This document shows, one piece after another, positions 10,775-23,256 of a stretch of 64,000 bases of DNA (its first letter is position 1; each line of letters opens with the position of its first letter). The DNA comes from Orychophragmus violaceus (lineage: Eukaryota; Streptophyta; Magnoliopsida; Brassicales; Brassicaceae). A program made the translations under genes and the position numbers. The stretch is from the NCBI GenBank assembly GCA_030180135.1, contig CM058235.1, positions 19,058,720 to 19,122,719 of the forward strand, read 5' to 3'. The notes beneath the pieces are model-generated. The model saw only the letters and a program-made list of their open reading frames with translations, was not told the DNA's origin and ran no database searches.

Positions 10775-12282
10775 CTCCCCCACACTTAGCTTTTGCTTTC
10801 CCTCAAGCAAACAGAAAACCAAGATCAGGAGAAGAAGTTTGAAAACATCAGAAACTCGTTTCATAGTAGGAGCACCACACTCAGATTCGCCTTAGTAAGC
10901 CACATGAAAATGAACCTGCAAACATCAAGACCAACATATACTTCCCCCACACTTAGAAACTATCCTGAGTAAACTCCACAATCACATCCAGAGCATTCAA
11001 ATTCACCACAATGGCTTCTATAATCAAATAAGTGCGGTCTCACCTAGGGACTATCAATCAAAGAACACGTGGATTCTTACTCTGTTAGTATCTGACCACC
11101 ATACTGTTGTTTTTGGTTCCTTTCTTCACATTTTCCTTCCTTAGCACCGATTTTTCCCCACTGGGCATCATTTTATTTTTTCTATCAGTGCTCTTCCCTT
11201 TTTATTCGGGGCATTACTTGGACATGTTTCCATTGATGCACAGGAGGTCATATGGGTCTCTAACACTCCCGTGACCACTACGAAGCTACTAGCTTATCCT
11301 CAGTTTATCTATCTTTTTACTTTCAAGGCAGGAGAGAAGGGAACCAAAATCAGACATATTTACAAGTAAACCAAGCCCCAAGGTGAGAAAAATTAAGTCA
11401 AGTTAAGTGCGAAGTCAGTATTGGAATCTTTGAATACCTGAAGTGATATGGGTGTCCTTAGTAGGCTGGTCTGTGTTGGATTTTCTAATAGTCATAGATC
11501 ATATGCAACTCATCCAATGGTTACTTAAGTTCATGCCAGTGTGGTAATCTCCTCAAAAAGTCCTTGTTTCCTACTCAATTTTGACTCAATAAAACAGATT
11601 GGACTGACTCTAAGAAAACAAAAAGCAGTGCGTCAGTAGCTACCTCCCCCAGACTTGAAACACACTGTCCCCAGTGGTGCCAATCTTAGGCTCGGTGAGA
11701 AGAAAAATCGGAATGAAGATAATCCGAAAAGGGCCAGAACACTTACCTGTCGTCGGCCTGTGTCGATCGATGCCACAAGTGGTTTCGATCGACACTGATC
11801 GTGATCGCTCACAGTTATGAAGATAACCGTGTATGTACCACAATTGAATCGGCAAACCATAAATCGCATCAGTGTCGACCGACAAAAAGGATGTTTCGAT
11901 CGATGTTGAGCGATCCTGCATGTTCTCACGCCTTTGAACACACCAAAACAGAAGAAACAAAGCACACAAAATCAAAACGAAAAGTAAAGAAAAACGAACC
12001 TACTAGTGGGTTGCCTCCCACTCAACGCTTGTTTAAAGTCAGTAACTTAACTATGGGGAGGAGATAGGACTTATGGGGGATTCAACAGAGACTTGGAGTG
12101 TCTCTGTGAATGTCTCTTCAACCAAGGTGGTGTGTAGGCTTTCGGATCATGAGATGAACCAGGGTGGGAGCGAAGCGTGGGTGGGATCTGTGTTTTCCTG
12201 CATTCACAGCTGATGGATTAAGAGATTTAAGTTTAGAAGATTCATACATGTGCTTTGGTGGATGAAAGAGATCTGGAGCTTT
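10775..12282 (-). other. Non-coding interior 3' of protease in the gypsy-type element
   Basis: About 1.5 kb where pol would be expected, without recognisable RT or integrase in any frame. It contains two dyad pairs (11763/11785 and 11874/11896). Short ORFs crossing this part on both strands look like chance frames through the dyads. Confidence 0.6.
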
Positions 12283-12722
12283 CTACTTAAGAGCAGTTGC
12301 AGGCTCTGAAGATGTTAGAGCAAGTTCAGAATGAACTGCCATCTTCTCTTCTCCAATAGGAATCTCTGGTTTCACTTCCACACTGAAACTATGTCCATCG
12401 ATGGTGGATTTCTGCAGCTTATCCATCTTGAACTGTAAAGGCTTGTCTCCCAGGTGGAGATCAATCAAACCATGTCTCACATCAATCACTTCTCCAGCAG
12501 TAAGAAAGGTCTACCAAGTAGCAAAGGATCATCCGGTTCAATTGCATAATTCAGCACTACAAAGTCTGTTGGGATCAAGTAGTCTCCAACTCTGACAAAA
12601 ATGTCCTCAAGAACTCCTCGTGGATACCTCTTCGATCGATCAGCTAGGATAAGAGAGATCCTAGTAGGCTTGAAATCCATCAGTCCCAATTTCACAGCCA
12701 CAGAGTATGGCATGAGATTCAC
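12283..12722 (-). pseudogene. Gypsy-type retropepsin remnant
   Basis: Minus-strand translation gives NLMPYSVAVKLGL, LADRSKRYPRGVLEDIFV and DDPLLLGRPF, the conserved stretch of the aspartic protease of Athila/Tat-like gypsy elements. The catalytic DxG lies just upstream at about 12725-12735 where the frame changes (DLGSSES in the neighbouring frame). A stop or shift near 12486 separates the C-terminal part (IDVRHGLIDLHLGD). It is broken and probably inactive. Confidence 0.72.
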
Positions 12723-12868
12723 TAGATCCTAAGTCACAAAGAGAATGCTTGAATCTGTCCTTGAAGATGGAACAGTCTAGCACAAAGACTCCTGGGTCTG
12801 AAATCTGAATTAGCTTCTTTTCCATCACTCTTTTGCATTTAGCTTCGTCTAGCTCCTGTTTGGACAAT

Positions 12869-14450
12869 TTAGACTCGTTCAAGGACTGTTGCAGGTTCCT
12901 GGTCTCGTCTGCAATCAGTGTCGATCGATGCAACGGATGTGTTGATCGACACAAGGCTATTAATAGCAATTTCATCAGACATATCAAGCATGCATCGATC
13001 GACATCGAGTGTGTGTCGATCAATGCTCAGAGTAGACAGACATAATTCCTCCAAAAAATCGGATATAATATCCTCTTCTTCTTGGGTCAGATCAACTTCA
13101 TCTCCTACATTCACAGCATTGACGAAGTGCTTTTGTTCAACCCTTCCTGATCCATTTTGTTTTTGCGCAGCTACAGCAGTCTGTTGAACTTGAACATCTA
13201 GCTTCTTCACATGAGTGCTAATGGCATCTATATTCCCATTCAAATCCAAGTACATGGCATCTATCTTTCCGTTGAAATCTATTGTACTCTTCTGCTGTCC
13301 TTCCAAGATTTGTTCCAACAGACCCATCATCTTATCATTTTGCTCATTTGGTGGAGGAGGAGCCTGATATGAAGAAGAACCATAATCTCTGGAAAATGAG
13401 CTTTTCTGCTGGAAAGGTCTTTGAAATGTAGACTTTGGTGTGAATCCTGAAGTTTGTCCCTGCTGATTTCCATACCTCTGACCTTGATAACCAGCTCCAG
13501 CTATGTAATTGACGTCCTCAGTCTCCTGAACATCCAGTTTTTCCCAAGTAAGATGCTATGGACATAATCAATCTTGCTTCTCATTTCAGCTATCTGTGAG
13601 CTATCAGCTTTCCCACCAGATTTCTGCCTCTCCATATCAGCATTTTTTTCACTATTGCTAGTTATCAAGTTCTCAATCAGCTCTTTAGCTTCCTCTGGAG
13701 ACTTAGTATTGAAGTTCCCATTGCCTACATCATCTAAAGCTATTTGATACCACAAATCAACTCCTCTGAAGAAAATGCCCAGCAGCTGAACCTCAGAGAA
13801 ACCATGATGAGGGCAATCTCTCTGGTACATCCTAAATCTCACTCAAGCTGCCTTCAAAGGCTCTGTAGATCCTTGTTTAAAGGTCAAGAGATCATGTCTA
13901 AGATGATTAGATCTAGCATCATCATAGAAGTGCCTCAGAAACTTCTTTTTCACTGCATCCCAAGTAGTCAGAATCCCAGGTGGAATCTGCTTCAGTCAGT
14001 TAGCAGCTTCTCCTCCAAGAGAGTGAGGAAAAATCTAGCAGTGTAAGTAGTCATAGGTCACTCCATTTTGCTTCATCCCAGTGACTAGAGACTCAAAGTC
14101 CTATATGTGATCCATAGGATGCTCATGTGGAAGTCCATGGAAGAGGTGATGTCCCACAAGTGTGTAATAGGAAGTCTTAAGCTCAAACTCATTTCGGGGA
14201 AACGCATGAGGTACAATTGAAGACCTATTGGCGTAGAACCCATCGGGTCGATTGTAATCAGCTAGTGTCCTCCTAGCAGGAGGATTCATAGGTGGATTAG
14301 GTGCTCTAGTAGGCTCTTCAGCTCGCGGATTCCCCTGTCCACCTTGAGCTTCTCCATCAGGTTGAACAATCTGCCTCTGAGGCTCAGGAATGATATTACC
14401 TTCATCTTCGATTCTCTGACCGATCTCATTGCATACATGGTTCTCCGCAT
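12869..14450 (-). pseudogene. Athila/Tat-like gag, broken, with dyad array in its 3' coding part
   Basis: The N-terminus begins directly after the 5' LTR. Minus-strand sequence at 14101-14289 reads RTLADYNRPDGFYANRSSIV and later HGLPHEHPMDHI, then a TAG stop. Further stops near 14050, then the retrotransposon Gag core at 13501-13842 (YQRDCPHHGFSEVQLLGIFF), a frame change at about 13500, and the C-terminal segment 12869-13330 (ILEGQQKST...; HVKKLDVQVQ). In that last segment two dyad pairs are translated in frame (SIDRHTLDVDRCM). A natural Gag of this group is one continuous ORF, so this copy is a pseudogene. Confidence 0.75.
12921..13023. repeat. Phased dyads inside gag coding sequence
   Basis: Cores start at 12921/12942 (21 bp) and 12994/13016 (22 bp). 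Because 21 is a multiple of three, they encode seven-residue repeats containing SID/VDR. Same motif as in the copia leader. Confidence 0.8.
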
Positions 14451-14453
14451 CTC

Positions 14454-15601
14454 TGACGATCAGGTTTTAATCCCTAGATCTATACTGCAAGTGCACAAAC
14501 GTGAACCAGTAGTATATAGGGTATCGAATCCACAGAGACTCAAGACTCTTGCGATAGATTATAGAACGTCGAATTAAGCTAGGTGAAACAGTACTGAAAG
14601 CAGTAGATCAAAGCAGAAAGTAAAGTAAACGGTTTGTAAGCAATCAGGCGAAGCGTCAGGTCAAGGGAGTTCTCAGGAAATCAGGAACAAAGGCTAATCA
14701 ATCAATCGGGATCTAATTAAGAACTATTCTAGAACTAGAATCACAGAAGCATAAGAAACCAATTTTCGTTGCGGATATTATCTATGTCTAGCAACCTAGC
14801 AAACCAACTTTCGTTGCGAGTTCTAGAGATCCTAACATGCATAAATCCCAGGTTCTTTTGTTTACAATTCTCCTAAGCCAAATTTCTTTGCGAATAGTCA
14901 AATTGCTCATCTAGGTTCTTTCTAGTTAATTAATCAACTGTCGTTGCAGAAATTAACATAACATTATAAATCTGGGTAGCTAATTCAGATTAAGCATTAA
15001 GAACAACCCTACATGAAGAACTAGAAAAATGTGAACCCCTGCAAATTGATTAACCTATAGCTCCATGAAATCCCCTGTGAGAATCTCTAAACCTAACAGG
15101 TTAACTACTCAGACATGGCAGATGAAACAAAAGACATGATGAATAGAAAACCAAATATCATAAAATATAAACAAAGAATATGAGTTCCAAATCTCTCTCT
15201 CTGAATAAAAGAATGCGTAAGTAAAGTGTAGCCTAAACAATGACTTAAAAACCCTAATATAATGATCTAAATTCATATGGGTCTCTTTATAATTATGAGA
15301 AACTTCTGGGCTAAAGTGAAATTTCCAAACTCTTCATTAAACTCGCGAGAATATGTCTATCCACGATTGGTGTTGATCGATGCTAAGGCAATGTCGATCG
15401 ACACATAAGTCCAGAATCGACAGTGACTTCTTCCTCTCAGATCAATGCTCCAAATAGCTCCAAAATGCGCCATAATGTCCAAATCCGCTCCAAACGTACC
15501 TAGACCTGTAAACACACATAAAAGGACTCCAAAAGACTCTAAAAGACTCGATAACAAAGACATATACCATGGTTGAAAGTCCAAAAAACCATGATATATC
15601 A
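14454..15601 (-). repeat. 5' LTR of the gypsy-type element
   Basis: About 1.15 kb, ending CATGATATATCA on the plus strand and followed by the GTAAG target duplication. It contains one dyad pair at 15373/15394. It is longer than its partner by about 110 bp at 15275-15385. Confidence 0.8.
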
Positions 15602-15606
15602 GTAAG

Positions 15607-16404
15607 CTGCAGGGAACATTGCAGATGAGCTTATCTGGTACGTGCAAATCGTGGGATGGATCGCGGCTTGTCTCATCTGGTACATGCAGGTCGTGAGATC
15701 TCATGTCCTGAATGGCACTCAAGTCGTGGCTTTGGATAATATAGAAGCTCACCCGGTACATGCATAACGTGAGGTAGGTCGTGGCCGTTTTCAAATAGTG
15801 GTTCAGTTTGTGGTCAGTTGCACGGTATGTCGCAGACTGTCAAGAACACTGCATGTGAGTCGTGGGAAGTGTTGCGGTTTAGTTGGGCCGTGAAGCTGTC
15901 ATTACATCGCATGTGGTTTTTGATGCATCAGTCGTTAATGCACGTTGTGGATCAGTTCGGTCGGTAAGCTTGAGTCGTGGGGTTTTTCATGGATTGGTTG
16001 GGTCGATATGATCCAAACGGTATTTCTACTGGTTTAGATTGTCCATGGTTCGTCTTCTCGTAACACTCGTCCTAGCCCATGACCTCTCGACCGTGGCGAT
16101 GATAGCGGCTTGTGTAGTCCACTATAGCTAAAAATTGAACCAAGCTTGACTCCTCTCTTCCTATAAACTTTCCAAGCTTCAAGACTCCATTACTCCATTC
16201 TTAAGAACCTCCAATCTCCTAGAAAGTGCAAGAAAACACTCCAAAAGGACTAAAACATGTAAGTCCTAGTTCTAGACTCTCTAAACTTCTAAGTGAAAGA
16301 AAACTTGAGAAAACTCATATAAAACAATGCAAAAGACACCAAAACATGATCTAAAAAGAAGCCAAAAGAACCTAAAATATGATGCTATCATGGTCCAAAA
16401 GCTA
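15607..16404. repeat. Right half of the unclassified repeat hosting the gypsy-type element
   Basis: Continues the 9381-9733 sequence after the GTAAG duplication, again rich in GTCGTGG/GTCGTGAG words (for example 15650-15910). No ORF recognised. It grades into copia coding sequence at about 16405. Confidence 0.4.
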
Positions 16405-19400
16405 CCTTGATCACTATTAGCCATCTGTATGACGAATGTCTCAAGGTACTCTTTACTAAAATTGACTGTCAAGAAATGGATGAGCATGGAAATGTTGTTG
16501 AAATGGGAGTATGGTCCGAGAACAACTGTTATATGTGGGTACCTTCAAAGAAATATTTCACAACTGTTGAATCTTATTTTGTCTTAGGCATAATAAGCTA
16601 GGTCATGTGAGCATCCATGGAATTACTCATATAGTGAATGCAAAAGTGGTGAGAGGAGTTCCAAAACTGGAAAACTCAACATATACAGTTTGCAAGGCAT
16701 GTTGTCAAGGGAAATGATGTAAGATGGGGAGGCGTGGTGATTGATGGCCGAGAGAGAGGTGGACGGATGGGACGAAGCTGCTGGGCGAAGGCACTCTCAA
16801 CTTGGTCAATGGATGGATTGATGAAGTAAATGAGCAGAGAGAACAAACTAGTCACAAGAGAGCAGGAACAAGATACAAGTCTTCGATCTTCAAGGGGAAA
16901 CCGCACGAGAAGAAAGAGATTTGCGCCGTCGAGGCTAAACACTAGGTTTTTAGGTTTAATCTTGCTTATCTTATTAAAATAAAAAGAGAGGCTTAAATAG
17001 CCAATAGTCTAGGTTACAAGTGTGCCAAAAAGGGCCTTGTCGAAATTATAAAAGAAATGACAAGAAAGAAGGTTGGCGGACCAGATTCTCCTTCTCTTGT
17101 ATCGGGCTTTGGTTTACCTCATTAAAAACCTTAGTGGGAAAACCCAATTGGAATAAAACCACACTTAAGGGAAAAAGAGTATAAACCTCAGCCCAAGGAG
17201 ATGTTTCACGTGCTCCTGGTCGCCAAACATAGTTCTGGAGTTCATTAAATCCGTGAGCTTCCAAATAAGGCATGTCCAGCAACCTTCGGGTTTGATCTTG
17301 TATATCTTCTTCGTCCGAGCTGGTATTGGTGTGATTCAAACTCTCATGCATTCCCTTATGAATAAAGAATCCAGAACAAGTTCCTTTACTCCTTGATTCA
17401 TCTTGGTTCGTTCTAAGCGCTCCAAAATGTGCAAGTCGGTCTTTAGAGGGTTCCCTGAAAATCACTTGTCTTGAAACGGGCATAACTTCTTTATAGCAAA
17501 TGGTATTGATGTGATTCCAGTTCGTGTAGATTCCTTGGTGAGTCAGGTTTCCATAACATGTCGATTTGTAGGTTAACTCCTCATGGTTAGGTAGATACTC
17601 TCCAAAATGTGCACCTATATCCCTGGTACAATAAAGCTGCTTCTCTCCGAAGGCATGTACCGGATTGGTGAGCCATCCTCTAGTCTGCCGGGTCAATGAT
17701 GGGTTGATGTCCTCATCAGGAAACACATCAATAAGAAACACAAGCAACTTAGTGAGATCAGATCAAAAAAAATATTCAAGCTCATTCATATTGATCTTAT
17801 GGGACCAATCAACCATGATAACATCACTAGGAAGACATATGCCTTTATCCTCTTATATGATTTTTCGAGATATACTTGGTTTAGATTTTTAAGAGAAAAA
17901 CTGAAGCAGCATGAAAAAAAATCATAACCTTAAACTCAAGAATGAAAAAGGAGGGATAATACATACCCAAAGTGAACATGGTGGAGAATTTCAAAATGAA
18001 GTATTTGAAAGGTTTTGTTAAAGTCAGGGGATATGCCATCAGTATTCAGCTCCTAGAACTCCTCAACAAAATTGTGTTGTCGAGAGGAAGAACAAGACTC
18101 TTCAAGAGATGGCTATTGGTATATTGCATGGAAATCAGATTGCTCCAAGATTTTGGCATAAGGAATACGCACCGCATATTATGTCGTCAACTGGGTATAT
18201 GTCAAACCGGATACCAAGATGACTCCTTATGAGATTAGGAAAAAAAACACTAAATCTCAGCTATTTTCATGTTTCTGGGTGCATATGTTATATCCTAAAT
18301 GATAAAGATCAGCTTGGTAAATTTGAGTCTAAAAGTGATGAATGGATCTTCTTAGTATACTCAACTAACAACACATAATTTGTTTATACAACCGGAGGAA
18401 TAGAATGATATGAGAATTAGTGAACGTTATATTTGATGACATGATCAACTATATTCTGGAAAAAGTAACACATGATTCAATATGTGCAACACAGACTGAG
18501 AATGGTACTCAAGAAGTCGCTGATGAGCAGCCTTTAGACATCACCTTACAGAAGAGAGGAACTAGGCAAGTCCATCACAATCACTCTATAGAAGATGTTA
18601 TTGGAGATGTCTTTGATGGAATAAATACTCGAAATAAGCAAATTTATTTCAAAGAAATGGTAAAAAGGCTTGTTTCATCTCATTCATTGAACCAAAGAAT
18701 GTGCTAGAAGCTATAGATAACGTATTCTAGATGGGAGCAATGCATGGAGAACTTAAGCATTTCACAAGACTTAAAGTATGAACTTTGATTCTGAATTTTC
18801 TAAAGATATCAATGCTGTTGGGACAAAATGGATCTACAAAACAAGATCAATGAAGATGGTTATGTCATCAGAAACAAGGCCAAGCTAGTAGCTCAAAGCT
18901 ACTCACGAATTTAATGAGTAGATTTTGATGAGACTTTTCCACCTTTAGCTAGACCTGAATCAATCTGGTTCCTGTTTCATGAAAACTAAGAAACAAACTC
19001 CATTAAAATAGAAGTTAAAAGTGCATTTTTTAATGGGTTGCTACAAGAAGAAGTCTATGCTGCTCATCCAAAAGGATTTAAGATCATAAGTATATGAATC
19101 ACGTCTACAAACTCAAGAGAGATTTGTATGGATTGAAACAAGCTCTAAGGGTATTATATCAGAGATTGACACAATTTCTTTTGATGAAAGATATCAAGCA
19201 TGGAAGAGTTGACAAAACGTTGTTTCTACTGAAAGATGAAAGTGACTTAGTAATTGTTTAGATATATGTGGACGATATTATATTTGAAGCCACAAGTTAA
19301 AGATTGGTAAAATAATATTTCCTCACTATGACAAGATAGTTTAGGATAAGCACGGTGGGAGAGTTAAACTATATACTTCCTTTGATTGCAAGTCAAACAT

Positions 19401-20290
19401 AAAGATTCAGGGATTGTGCGACTCAAATCACATATGCTTGAAATCTAGTTAAGATATTTGACATGGAAACGTGCAACACAGCTAAAGCTCCTATGAGTAC
19501 CACAAGCAAACTCTCAAAAGATGAAGAATGAAAAAGGTGGATGAACGACTATGACAGTCCATGATTGGAAGTCTCTTATATCTTACAACAAGCCGACAAG
19601 ATATATGCCTCAATGGGGGCTTATAATCTCGTTATCAGGCCAGTCCAAGGCTTTCTTATTTGGTGGTTGTCAAACACATCATCAAAATTTTCAAAGGTGC
19701 TCTGGACTATTAAATGAACTATACCACTGACACTAACACACATCTTGCAGGATTTTGTGATGCGGAATGGATTGGGTGCTTGGATGATCGTAAGAGTATC
19801 TCATGGAGTTGTTTCATTCTCAACAACAATATGATCTCATGGCACATTAAGAAGCAAAATTGTGTGTCACTCTTAACTGTTGAAGCTAAATACATTGATA
19901 TTGGGAGTTGCTGCACACAATTATTACTGTGGATAAAACAAATTCCCAATGATTATGATATTAACATTTACTCTTTTCTTGTGTGTTGTAACAATAAGAG
20001 CGCGATTGACATTTATAGAAAAATGTGCAACACTCTAATAATAATCATGTAGATATACAACATCATTTTGTTACATATTTTATTGAGGAGAAATTACATA
20101 TTTTATTGAGGAGAAACTAGCCATCATTAAGCATGTAGCACTTGGGAATCAATTGACTAACATAGTCATTAAACCTTTTGATTTCAATAGCTTTTTTATT
20201 TAAGAAAAGCTCTTGGAATTTGTGAATGACGATAAACATGACTGGTAGGAATGATTTTCATATAAAAATGGCTAAGTCACACAAGATGAC
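16405..20290 (+). pseudogene. Decayed copia element C pol, interrupted by an insertion
   Basis: Plus-strand remnants in order. A gag-pre-integrase part (ENNCYMWVPSKKYF at about 16510-16560, GHVSIHGITHIVNAKVVRGV at about 16605-16660) ends CKACCQGK at 16712. Integrase resumes at 17744 (IHIDLMGP; YDFSRYTWF at about 17860). RT includes YVDDIIFEATS at about 19265-19300. RNase H at 19714-20052 reads GCLDDRKSIS and SWHIKKQN. Stops and frameshifts are frequent throughout. Its LTRs were not found. Confidence 0.75.
16718..17743 (-). mobile_element. Retroelement fragment inserted in copia C, with LTR-like end and a repeated ORF
   Basis: It splits the copia C integrase cleanly between 16712 and 17744. 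On the minus strand the interior carries the ORF 17046-17747, which ends over TTTTTAATGAGGTAAACC, wording typical just before plant LTR 3' ends. A possible LTR is at 16718-17083 (TGTAAGATGG ... GGCGGACCA). The ORF contains an imperfect internal duplication of about 63 residues (AHFGEYLPNHEEL and AHFGALRTNQDES). No partner LTR or target duplication was found, so it is probably truncated. Confidence 0.45.
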
Positions 20291-20910
20291 AGCGACACTC
20301 TCTGAAAAACACACTACATTAAGATCTTATCCCCATTTTAATGTATATTATTGTGTTAGGCTTGAAAGGATAAGTATTTAGTTTGAACTAGGTTGCTGCA
20401 ACAATTTACATTCAAATCTGATCACAATTTTATTAAGACTCAAGTTTGCTTTAGGCATGTCATATAACCAGTTAAAAAGGTAAACATGTTGAGATCAATG
20501 TTATTTATGATACTACTTCTAATTGGAACATGGTGTAAGATATGAAGAATATAAGTAAACTCAACCAAGTGAATGTGTTCGAATGGAAAAAGGAAAACAA
20601 TGAAACAAAAGACAAATAACAAGGTTCTTTGGATGAAAGCTTCTCAACTGAGAAAAGTTGTCAGTCTCATATAATAAAATCAAGAACTCCACTTGGTTGA
20701 GAATCTTGTGTTTCTTTCACTGTCAAGATCAATGACTACTCATCTCTTGATCACTTGATTCTTAGGATATGATTTATCTGTGTGGTGGCCTAATTTGATA
20801 GTGGTAGGTGAGGTGAAAGCACTTCAACGAAGGAAAATTGTTTCACCAAATTCTTAAGAGAGTTCAATTCTTCTTTGTGGGTGCAAAGATATTTTGTTAC
20901 AGGTGAACAC
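20291..20910. other. Unassigned sequence left of copia D
   Basis: No convincing coding sequence. Its last bases should belong to the LINE interrupted by copia D, whose RNase H tail resumes at 26003; where the LINE starts is not visible. Confidence 0.4.
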
Positions 20911-20915
20911 ATGTC

Positions 20916-21438
20916 TATAAAGAAACTCCGATAGTGCTTAGCACTAGCCCAAGACCGTAATACCCGAGAGACCCAAAAGAACTTTTCTAAGTATGCAGAA
21001 ATTTACGGAAGAACACTTAGAGAAATTTGGAGACACTTAGAAAACTTTAGAGAACTTAAGAAGAATGACACTGTCTCTTTAAACTTGTTTTTATGTCACT
21101 TCTTTAACTTCTTGTACATCTTACAAATGAGGGGGTGATGAGGTCTTTATAACCTCGAAAGAGTCTTACATAACAATCTAGATATTTCTACACTAACCTC
21201 CTTAACTTAGATTTTTATAAATCTCTAGAACTACCTACCATAATATCTAGATTTTTCAAATTACAATATCTAGTTTTTTCTACTTAAATATCTAGATTTT
21301 TTCACTAAAAGAAGTCTCTAGAAAATCTTAAGGAGGTGAAGAGATATTTCTAGAGAAGTTCTAGAACTAGGGATTAATTTGGGTTTGGATTATGAACCCA
21401 TAATTAAGCTTGATCCAAAATCAAGTTTAATTTCAATA
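20916..21438 (-). repeat. 3' LTR of copia D
   Basis: 523 bp, matching 25472-25997. The purine tract immediately right of it fixes it as the 3' LTR for the minus-strand element. Confidence 0.87.
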
Positions 21439-21479
21439 CTCCCCCTTAAACTTTATTTTGTCAACCATCCCGAGCTTCG

Positions 21480-23235
21480 AATGAAGTAACTCGAATTGGA
21501 TTTTTGGTAATCACTTGGTGAAGATATTTGCAACGTTGTCTTCACTTCGAACCTCCAAAGCTTCAATCGTTCCATCAAGCATCTTTTCTCGTATGAAGTG
21601 ATGCTCCAATTCAATGTGCTTCGTCCTTGCATGAAACACTGGATTATTAGCCAACTTGATAGCACTTTGGTTGTCTCCATAGATGGCAACCGGCTTATTG
21701 ATTGGCTTGAACAAGTCTTCAAGGAGTCTTCGAAGCCATATACACTCTTGAGCTGCAAGTGTTGAAGCTTTATACTCCACTTCAGTGGTAGACAACGACA
21801 CTGTTACTTGCTTCTTGCTGCACCATGAAATGCTTGTGTCTCCACATAAGAACACATAGCCCGAAGTTGACTTTCGATCATCTAGATCTCCACCAAAGTC
21901 AGCATCGGAGAAACCAAAGAGTTAAACCTTGGCATTGTACTTGTACAACAATCCCATGCCAAGAGTTGTCTTCACATACTTTAAGATCTTCTTCGCTGTT
22001 TCTAGATGTGGTTTCCTTGATTCTTGCATAAACTGACTTACGAGACCAACCGCAAAGGATATATATGGTCTTGTAATGGTTAAGTATAAAAGGCTTCCGA
22101 CAAGAGAGCGATAAGGTCGAGGATCGGGTAGCAAGGATCCTTCATCGCGTTTAAGCTTTATGTTCACATCCATCGGAGTAGTACGCGTCTTTCCTTCGTG
22201 TACGCCAAACTTCTCAACAATTCTTCTTGCATAGCTTTGTTGGCCGATGAATATTCCATATTTTACCCTTTCAACCTCTAAACCAAGAAAGTTGTTCAGC
22301 TCACCCAACTTTTTCATCTCAAACCTTATCGACATATCCTCTTGTAGACGAGCTATTTCAACATCATTATTCCCTGTAATTATCATATCATCCACATAAA
22401 GAAGAACTACAACGTGGACTCCTCCATTCTTCTTGAAGAATAGACTCGGATCAGAATTTGATGGCACATACCCGCAAAACTGAAGAAACTGAGCAAGCTT
22501 TCCATACCAGGCTCGTGGAGCTTGTTTTGATCCATATAAAGCTTTCTTGAGCTTGCACACGTAGTCAGGATGCCCTCGTGATTTAAAACCAAGTGGTTGC
22601 TCCATGAAGATACTCTTATCAAGTTCTCCGTATAAAAATGCATTCTTCACATCTAGTTGCCATAACTTCCAACCAAAGCTTGCAGCTAAAGATAAAAGTG
22701 AATGTACCGTATTCATCTTTGCTACTGGGCTGAAAGTCTCATCATAATCTTCTCCATACTTTTGAGAGAACCCTCGAGCAACCAACCTTGCTTTAAATCT
22801 GTCAATGCTCCCATCCGCCTTCCTCTTAATTCGATACACCCATTTGTAAGAAATGGGTTGGACATCCTTGGGTTTTTGAACCAAATCCCAAGTTTCATTC
22901 TTCATGAGAGCATTCATCTCTTCGTTTATTGCGGTCTCCCACTCGGTTACACCTTTTGCTTCATCATAAGATGATGGTTCTTCTTCATCTAATGGAGCTG
23001 CAAAGTGGCATGAGTAAGTAGTGACAAACCTGTCATCCCTGAACCGAGCCGGCCTAACAATTTTCCTATTAGGCCGTTGATTAGCAGTCAAACCATGATA
23101 TTCCTCATCCTCTTCTTCTTGGTCATTGCTCCCCCTTTCACCTTGTGTTTCCTTTTCAAGAGTTCCACTCCCACTTGGAACTTGGAGAACTGGTTCATGT
23201 ACCTTGGAGGAACTTGCACCATCTTGCTCAACCAA
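21480..23235 (-). pseudogene. Copia D reverse transcriptase and RNase H
   Basis: RT runs from ETAINEEMNALMKNETWDLV through GFSQKYGEDYDETFSPVAKM and YVDDMIITGN (active-site DD near 22385) to a TAA stop at about 21919-21921. The RNase H segment continues in the same frame (RKSTSGYVFLCGDTSISW; HARTKHIELEHHFIREKM), then TGA at about 21508. Both stops are single nonsense codons in otherwise good frame. Catalytic motifs are preserved, so inactivation is by few lesions. Confidence 0.85.
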
Positions 23236-23256
23236 GACTTGAGGTGGCCCATAAAA

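Larger units (their letters stand above)
9734..15601 (-). mobile_element. Ty3/gypsy-type, gag/protease-only LTR element with 5-bp target duplication
   Basis: Two long direct repeats (9734-10774 and 14454-15601) flank a 3.7-kb interior encoding only Gag and retropepsin remnants on the minus strand. The target duplication GTAAG is perfect (9729-9733 and 15602-15606). No RT, RNase H or integrase is present, so it is non-autonomous. The layout recalls plant TR-GAG elements, with Gag close to the Athila/Tat group. The 5' LTR runs almost directly into gag coding sequence without a recognisable primer-binding site or leader, suggesting a deletion or an unusual structure. Gag itself is broken by several stops. 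Confidence 0.83.

Noticed and set aside
12634..12641. Single TCGATCGA in the protease remnant
   Set aside because: No partner at 20-23 bp, and it falls in the conserved protease codons (ADRS), so chance is sufficient.
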